A DNA stretch of 49,394 bases from Mastigamoeba balamuthi. Its lineage: Eukaryota > Evosea > Mastigamoebida > Mastigamoebidae. The notes beneath the pieces were generated by a model. That model ran no database searches and was not told the origin of the DNA. It was given only the letters and a program-made list of their open reading frames with translations. The stretch lies in the NCBI GenBank assembly GCA_902651635.1, contig CACRSC010001202.1, positions 15,059 to 64,452 of the forward strand, read 5' to 3'. The position numbers and the translations under genes are program-made. Positions within the stretch are counted from its first letter, which is position 1, and the number at the start of each line of letters is the position of its first letter. Shown one piece after another: positions 44,557 through 49,394 of this stretch.

Positions 44557-47228
44557 TCAGCGGGCAGTCGTGCTCGCGAGTGCCTGAAGGAGCACGGCCA
44601 TCCAGTACAGGGCTGGCGGGTTGCGCGACCAGCTGCGGGCTGCGGAAACCTCGACGCAGACAGTGGGGGTGATCTTGTGGCCCCGTTCGTCGCGGATCCA
44701 CGTGTCCATCGTCACCTCTCCCGCGGGCCCCAGCGTCAGCTCGATCACGCGCGCTCCGCGGTACATCGGTGCCTCGGGGTTGTAGTACCCGTACCCCGAC
44801 TTGCGCCCGTAGCACATCAGCAGCTGCGGCTTGTCGGCCAGCGCCCCGCAGAAGTCGTTCTTGTGGTCGTGCCCCACGAACATCCCGCGCACGCCCAGGT
44901 CGTACGCTGCGTCGAACAGGCCAGTGTTGGCGTTGGGCGAGCACACCTTCTCGCCCTTCGAACCGAAACAGGTTGTGTTGCTCTGCCACGCGTCATTGAA
45001 CTCGGGCACGGGGGTGTGGAGGAACATCAAGGAGAAGGGGCTCTTCGCCTGTAGCGCAGTCAGTTGATTTCCAATTGCCAGTGTGCAGTGCGCAGACGGA
45101 CCATGCTCCATCTCTGAGAGAGCTCTTCGGCCGATCTCCGGAGCCAGTCGACCTGGCCGAGTGTCACACAGCCGTCTCCCGAGAGGCCCTGGCACCTCCG
45201 ATCGCTGACACCCAGAAACCAGAGAACAGAGGCAGGAGCCTGGCCTGACTCTGCTGCGCTGTGTGCGCCACTGTAAACAGGGAGGAAATAGTTGGACTCC
45301 CCAAATATGTCTGTGCGGTGGTGAACGCTGTGGCGAATGGAGACGCAGGGACCTGCAGGGCCTGACTGAGCGAGGCTTCCGGGATTCTGCGCGTCCAGTG
45401 CCATCAATTCCTGGCGATCAAGAGGGCCGTCATCGTCGTGGTTCCCAAATCTATGCAGAGCGTATGAGGTACTGAGCTGCAAGTAGCCTTACATTAGTGC
45501 CCGCTTGTAGCCCGAGCCCGAGGAAACAGCAGTGGCTCTCTTCCAGTTCTCGATTGCCTTTTCTCTGCTCGTAATACTAGTGCCGCTAAGAGTGTCCCCA
45601 GTGAAGACAATCAGGTCCGGGTTTTCCCAACGCAGAACAGTCCTCTGAACAGCATCCGACTTGTCGTTCTCCTTCTTGATATTGTAGTGAAGGTCTACAC
45701 ATGATGTAAGAAATAGCATGGTGGCACGTCTTACCTGTGAACTGCACGATCCTGAACTTGTTCTGCGAGTTGAACGACAGTCGCCGCGTCCTGTCGATCT
45801 CGCAGTGCTGTCCCCCGAAGTCTGCTGTGCACTGGCAGCTCGCGGTGGTCTGCGCGCACGTGCCCCCGTTGAGGCACCCGCCGCACGAGTCCTCGGTGCT
45901 CTGGCAGCGCATCCGGATGCCGTTGAGCGCGGTGTCGTCGCCCCTGCCCTGGCGAGGCTGCAGCCTGGTCTGGATGGCCGAGACAGCGTGGCCAGGAGGG
46001 CAGAGGTACTCCTGCGACCACTCGCCCCAGCTTGTCCTGGCACGCAAGAAAGGGATCAGGAATTGGTGAGCAATCGAAATTTGGCTTGTGATCGGATGGC
46101 GCACTTGCCGAGCTCACCACTGAAGGTGACCGTCTCGGCGGAACGACATATGAACATAATTCTGTTGAGTCCTGTGGTCTCCGTCTCCGAGCTGCTCTCG
46201 TACTGCACTTTGAACCCCGCAATGAAAGCTCCCTGGATCGGGATGTCCAGTCACGAGGGGTGAAGGAGTGACTGTGTAGATAGAGTGCCGCACGGAGGGG
46301 CACAATTGAGTCTGGTCCCAGGTGCCCCATGGCCCCACAGACGAGTGGGGCCTGAAGACGCTCAGCTGCTGACCCGACGTGTTGCTGCACGCCAGCTGCA
46401 CTCCGTTGAGCGCTGTGTCATCTCCCACCCCCTGGCTCTCCTCGCTCAGAGTCCGCATGCCCGCTGCGAAGGAGTATCCCTCGCACTGGTCCCACGTGCC
46501 CCAGTCGCCCTCGGACCCCTCGAACGAGATCACCGCGCTGCTCTGCTGCTGCTGGACGCTAGCGCAGCTGAGGGAAATACCGAAGAGGCTGTTGTCCTTC
46601 CGGATGCTGCTCGTGAAGGTCCCATTGGGGCACACGAGGTCCCTCGTCTCGTCCCGGGAACTGGTTTATGCGCAGTGAGTGGCGGAGGGAGAAAGAGCAA
46701 AGAGCACTGACTGCACGGCGGCCCCACATGGCACCAGCAGAGTCTTGCTGCTGCCCTCCTCTCTGCACAGGACTGTCACAACCTCCCCTAAAGCGCGTGT
46801 GGCCGGGAGTCCGAGCACGCGAGGCCCTCTGCTCGTTCTGACACCCACCACATACGTCTGGAGAGCAGTAGGGCCAAACGCCAGTGGCATGGGAATGAGA
46901 ACCAAGAGGCGTGGAAGAGGCAGCAGAGCACCACGGGTGGGCACACGAGAAGCCTCTCCTGCGAGCTCGTCCTCGTCGATGGCTGTGGAGCTCCAGTGCT
47001 CTGGCAGAGCAGGCGGAGCGAGGCCACGGCTGCGGGTGCGGCCTCAGCTGCGTGGCCCACTGCGACAACGACACCCGTGGCCAGGCCTCCACAGCGGTCC
47101 CGTTGGTCCCAGAGGCTATGCGTGGAGCTGCCCGCTGTGGCCAGCTCGAGGCCCGTGGGAGCAGTGGCTGAGGAGCTGCAGCAGAGGGCCACGAGGGCCA
47201 CTGCGTGCAGCAGGCCAGGCGTGCGCAT
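44557..47228 (-). CDS. Secreted VMO-I/EGF/metallophosphoesterase protein, copy C
   Basis: Nine exons (46932–47228, 46712–46857, 46294–46660, 46105–46232, 45735–46036, 45493–45694, 45353–45450, 45102–45310, 44557–45048) give 746 residues. Every intron lies at the same place and in the same phase as in copies A and B. The signal peptide (LLHAVALVALCCSSS), VMO-I-like repeats (GLATGVVVAVG; GVGDDTALNGVQLAC), EGF module and phosphoesterase motifs (DLHYN, FTGDTLSG, GNHDDDG, GHDHKND) are all present. It differs from A/B across the phosphoesterase (KRATAVSSGSGY; ENDKSDAVQRTVLRW), so it has not taken part in the recent homogenisation. The C-terminus (ALYWMAVLLQALASTTAR) is less clearly a GPI signal. 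It is arranged in tandem with B on the minus strand. Confidence 0.9.
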
Positions 47229-47484
47229 GGCAAACGCCGTGGTGCTGCCACTCGGTGCGCGCGCTCTGGTGGGAGCGCTCAGATCAGCCAGTCCGCAACT
47301 GGCGTGTTTTTTGAAAGAAGTGAGACACTGCCGGTTTGGGGAAGATATTTTCCGGTGTTAATCTTTGTCAGTGTTGCCGCGAAGGAAGGTGGAACGGAGT
47401 CTTCTCTCTCGGCCCGCATCCTGACGGGCGATGGCTGGGAGGTGCCAACGAACCACGTGGGCCTGCGGCTGCGCGGCAGGGCTC

Positions 47485-48974
47485 TCAGTAGTAGATGGTG
47501 TTGCGGCAGACGTGGCGCTCGACCTGGCGGATGCCGGGGCGCTTGCCGACGGTCCACAGGTACCAGTCGAGGTCCATCATCGTCATCCCCGCCAGCACGC
47601 CCGCCAGCTGGCCCCCGGACGCGTGCACGGCCGCCAGCACGCGCTCGCAGGCCACGAGGGCCGCGGCCCGCAGCTCGACCTCGAGGCCGCTGCCCCCCTG
47701 CAGGTCCTCCTGCCCGTCGACGGCCTGCGCTGCCCGCTCCGAGAGCCGCAGGGCCCCGAAGTGCCGCAGGACCGCGGGCAGGACGTTGTCGACGTAGGCC
47801 GTCATGCGCGGGGCGTCTGCGAAGGCGAAGGCCGCGTCGCGGGGGCCCACGGTGCGGTGCAGGTCGCAGGCCAGCAGCTGCGCCTTCTTGAGCATCACGA
47901 CCTCGCGGCCCCGCAGGCTGCCGCGGTCGTCGAAGCCCGGGAACTCCCTGGCGAGGCTCGCGACGAGCGCGCCGGCCGTGCGGGGGCTCACGGAGCGCAC
48001 AAAGGCCGCGAAGTCGACGCACTCTGCAGGGCGATCGCGAAAATGATCGGTAAATGTCCAGAGGAGAGCCAGTGCGTACTGCGCGCGGCCAGCACGTCAG
48101 CTGACGTGGCCAGCAGGCGGGCGATGATGGCGAGGAGGGGCTCGAGGTCGGGGCAGGGCGCGGGGATGCCGAAGAGGCGCGCAAGGGCCTGCGTGTCGGC
48201 GGCGACCGACGACATGAGGGCGGCGTCGACGCGGCCGCGTGGCGACGACCTGTGCAGCGCGGCGACGCCGAGGCACATCGTGTCGCTGGCGCCGCGGCCG
48301 CAGTGCGCGTGCAGGGGCTTGCGGAAGCCGCTGCCGACCTGCAGGAGGTCGCAGACGCAGAGGTAGTCGACCTGCGCGTCCACGTCCTCAAAGGCCACGT
48401 CGATCTGCGCGCCACGCCAGCCGGTCAGCGAGGGGCGGCTGTGTTGGTCGCCTCAATTGAACTGTGTCTCCGCTGTGCGCTGGGGCTCAGGCCACGCAGC
48501 GGAGCAGAAGTCTTGCCGTCCCCTTGCACGCATGCGGGGCCACCCTCTCTCAGGGGGACGGGGAGAAAGGGGGCTACGACACAATTGTGTCGCCTTTCAG
48601 TGCTCGGTGACGTCAGAACAACGTCACCCGCAGGAAAAGGGCCCTGTGTGCCCGTGTGGGATAGGATGTGCTCCCGTGCTGTGCAGCGTGCTCTCTCTCT
48701 CTCTTCTCTTCTCTTCTCTTCTCTTCTCTCTCTCTCATGCGGCAGGGAGGAGATGGGGATGGGGATGGGGAGGGCTTGCCTTGGTGCCCGTGTCGGTGTC
48801 GCCGAAGACGACGGGGTTGGAGGCGGTGGCGATGCGGGCGATGAGGTCGTCGCTCGCCAGCCGCTGGGCCAGCGCACGGGCCCCCGCGTCGTCCACGCAC
48901 ACGTCCTCGGCCCCCGCGATGGCCTCCTCGCAGCTGCGCCTCACCGCGTCGAACACGTCGTCTGCCTGCGCCAT
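47485..48974 (-). CDS. QNG1: Queuosine salvage glycosylase (QNG1/DUF2419)
   Basis: Exons 48780–48974, 48080–48404 and 47485–48023 give 352 residues, close to the roughly 340 of human QNG1 (C9orf64). Family features: the middle AYVDNVLPAVLRHFGALRLS, then VELRAAALVACE, and the C-terminal IYY after a DWYLW segment and a His/Arg-rich stretch. The enzyme releases queuine from queuosine 5'-phosphate so that the base can be reused for tRNA modification. Eukaryotes obtain queuine only from bacteria or food, so the gene fits a bacterivore. The 375-nt first intron has a GC donor (AAG|GCAAGC, no GT available nearby) and contains a CTCTT microsatellite. The second intron is GT–AG, phase 1. Confidence 0.88.
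48690..48736. repeat. TCTCT/TCTTC microsatellite in the QNG1 intron
   Basis: A CT-rich array (CTCTCTCTCT, then TTCTC units) lies in the first intron of the QNG1 gene; on the transcribed strand it is GA-rich. Confidence 0.85.
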
Positions 48975-49312
48975 GGATCGCCTGTCACACGCAAACCCGG
49001 AAAACGCAACAAGCGATTTCTGATACGAATATTCTCAGTTGTTCCCAGAAAAAAGATTCTTCCGGAATATCATCAGTAGCTATTTCCTTTTCCCGTATGA
49101 GGCAGCTCCCTTCGGACGAGCAGAGCGAGAGGCTTGCGCAGGGAACTGGCGGGGCAGCGGGGGCTCCCGACCCCGGGGGATCTGCAACCTGCCACGTCAG
49201 AAGGTAACCGAGATCCCAGAATCTGCCGCGGAAATATCTTTTCCTGAAGACCCCCACGCGGACACCCCGCAGTGCAGTCCTGTTGTTATCACCGCCAAAC
49301 CCGAACCGCCCC
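48975..49312. promoter_or_regulatory. Divergent promoter region with TTCC(G)GAATATC-type elements
   Basis: This 338-base stretch separates QNG1 (minus) from the right-edge gene (plus), so both promoters should lie here. Two related elements occur: CTTCCGGAATATC (about 49059–49071) and GCGGAAATATCTTTTCC (about 49228–49244). Similar motifs occur upstream of RUVBL1 (10372–10386) and of gene C (47341–47355). Function is inferred only from recurrence. Confidence 0.35.
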
Positions 49313-49394
49313 ATGTCGTGCGTGCGCCTGGCGCTCTTCAAGCCCTTCTTCTTCCCGGGGGACCGTGTGGACGGTGCGCAGCGCTCCCGTGGGC
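49313..49394 (+). CDS. N-terminal fragment of an unidentified protein (runs off the window)
   Basis: The ATG at 49313 opens a frame beginning MSCVRLALFKPFFFPGDRVD that stays open to the edge. A possible GTGCGC donor at about 49374 would end the first exon. The composition fits coding DNA. No family is recognised from 20–27 residues. Confidence 0.45.
   Translation, partial: MSCVRLALFKPFFFPGDRVDGAQRSRG

Overview
This is nuclear DNA of a microbial eukaryote. Most genes are split by short GT–AG introns (about 30–120 nt, a few up to 400 nt), the coding regions are very GC-rich, and a eukaryotic tRNA-Lys(CTT) is present. The gene set (class II myosin, cathepsin B-like proteases, a lysozyme, a hemerythrin-domain protein, GPI-type cysteine-rich surface proteins, Crinkler/RHS-like NTPases) suggests a free-living phagotrophic amoeba, possibly an archamoeba. 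That placement is inference. Exon joins were derived by hand by requiring splice sites, matching phase and, where possible, agreement between paralogues or with known families.

Left part (0–16.5 kb): two related cathepsin B-like genes (431–1483 and 6149–7203, minus) flank an HNH-like gene (2955–3965, plus) and a cysteine-rich GPI-type protein gene (4443–5688, minus), which has a degenerate partial copy at 1982–2178. Then come RuvB-like 1/pontin (8136–10335, minus), two tandem copies of a coiled-coil/membrane protein gene (10576–11832, frameshifted and interrupted by 79 Ns; 12437–13786, intact), a decayed coiled-coil gene, an alpha/beta hydrolase (14821–16340) and tRNA-Lys.

Middle part (16.5–32.4 kb): an AT-richer block with broken coding-like frames; a large Crinkler/RHS-like P-loop NTPase (17864–20638); a TEDC1-like gene with an apparent one-base frameshift; a hemerythrin-domain protein with an N-myristoylation-type start; a second, smaller NTPase-like gene; and an 11-exon myosin II heavy chain (25651–32380), of which at least two introns appear to use GC donors.

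Right part (33.6–49.4 kb): mainly secreted proteins. A lysozyme is built from five Cys-rich modules, one per exon junction, plus a phage-tail-lysozyme-like catalytic domain. Three paralogous nine-exon genes (36306–39086 plus, 41389–44146 minus, 44557–47228 minus) encode VMO-I-like repeats, an EGF-like module and a calcineurin-like metallophosphoesterase. The 3' halves of the first two form an inverted repeat with arms of about 1.53 kb in which I see no difference, introns included; a small GPI-type protein gene lies in the loop. The window ends with a queuosine-salvage glycosylase (QNG1/DUF2419) gene and the start of another gene.

The genes appear independently transcribed, with no operons. 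The clearest functional grouping is the secreted set at 33–47 kb (lysozyme, VMO-I/phosphoesterases, Cys-rich GPI protein), which would fit bacterial digestion or surface and phosphate metabolism; this is inference from co-location.
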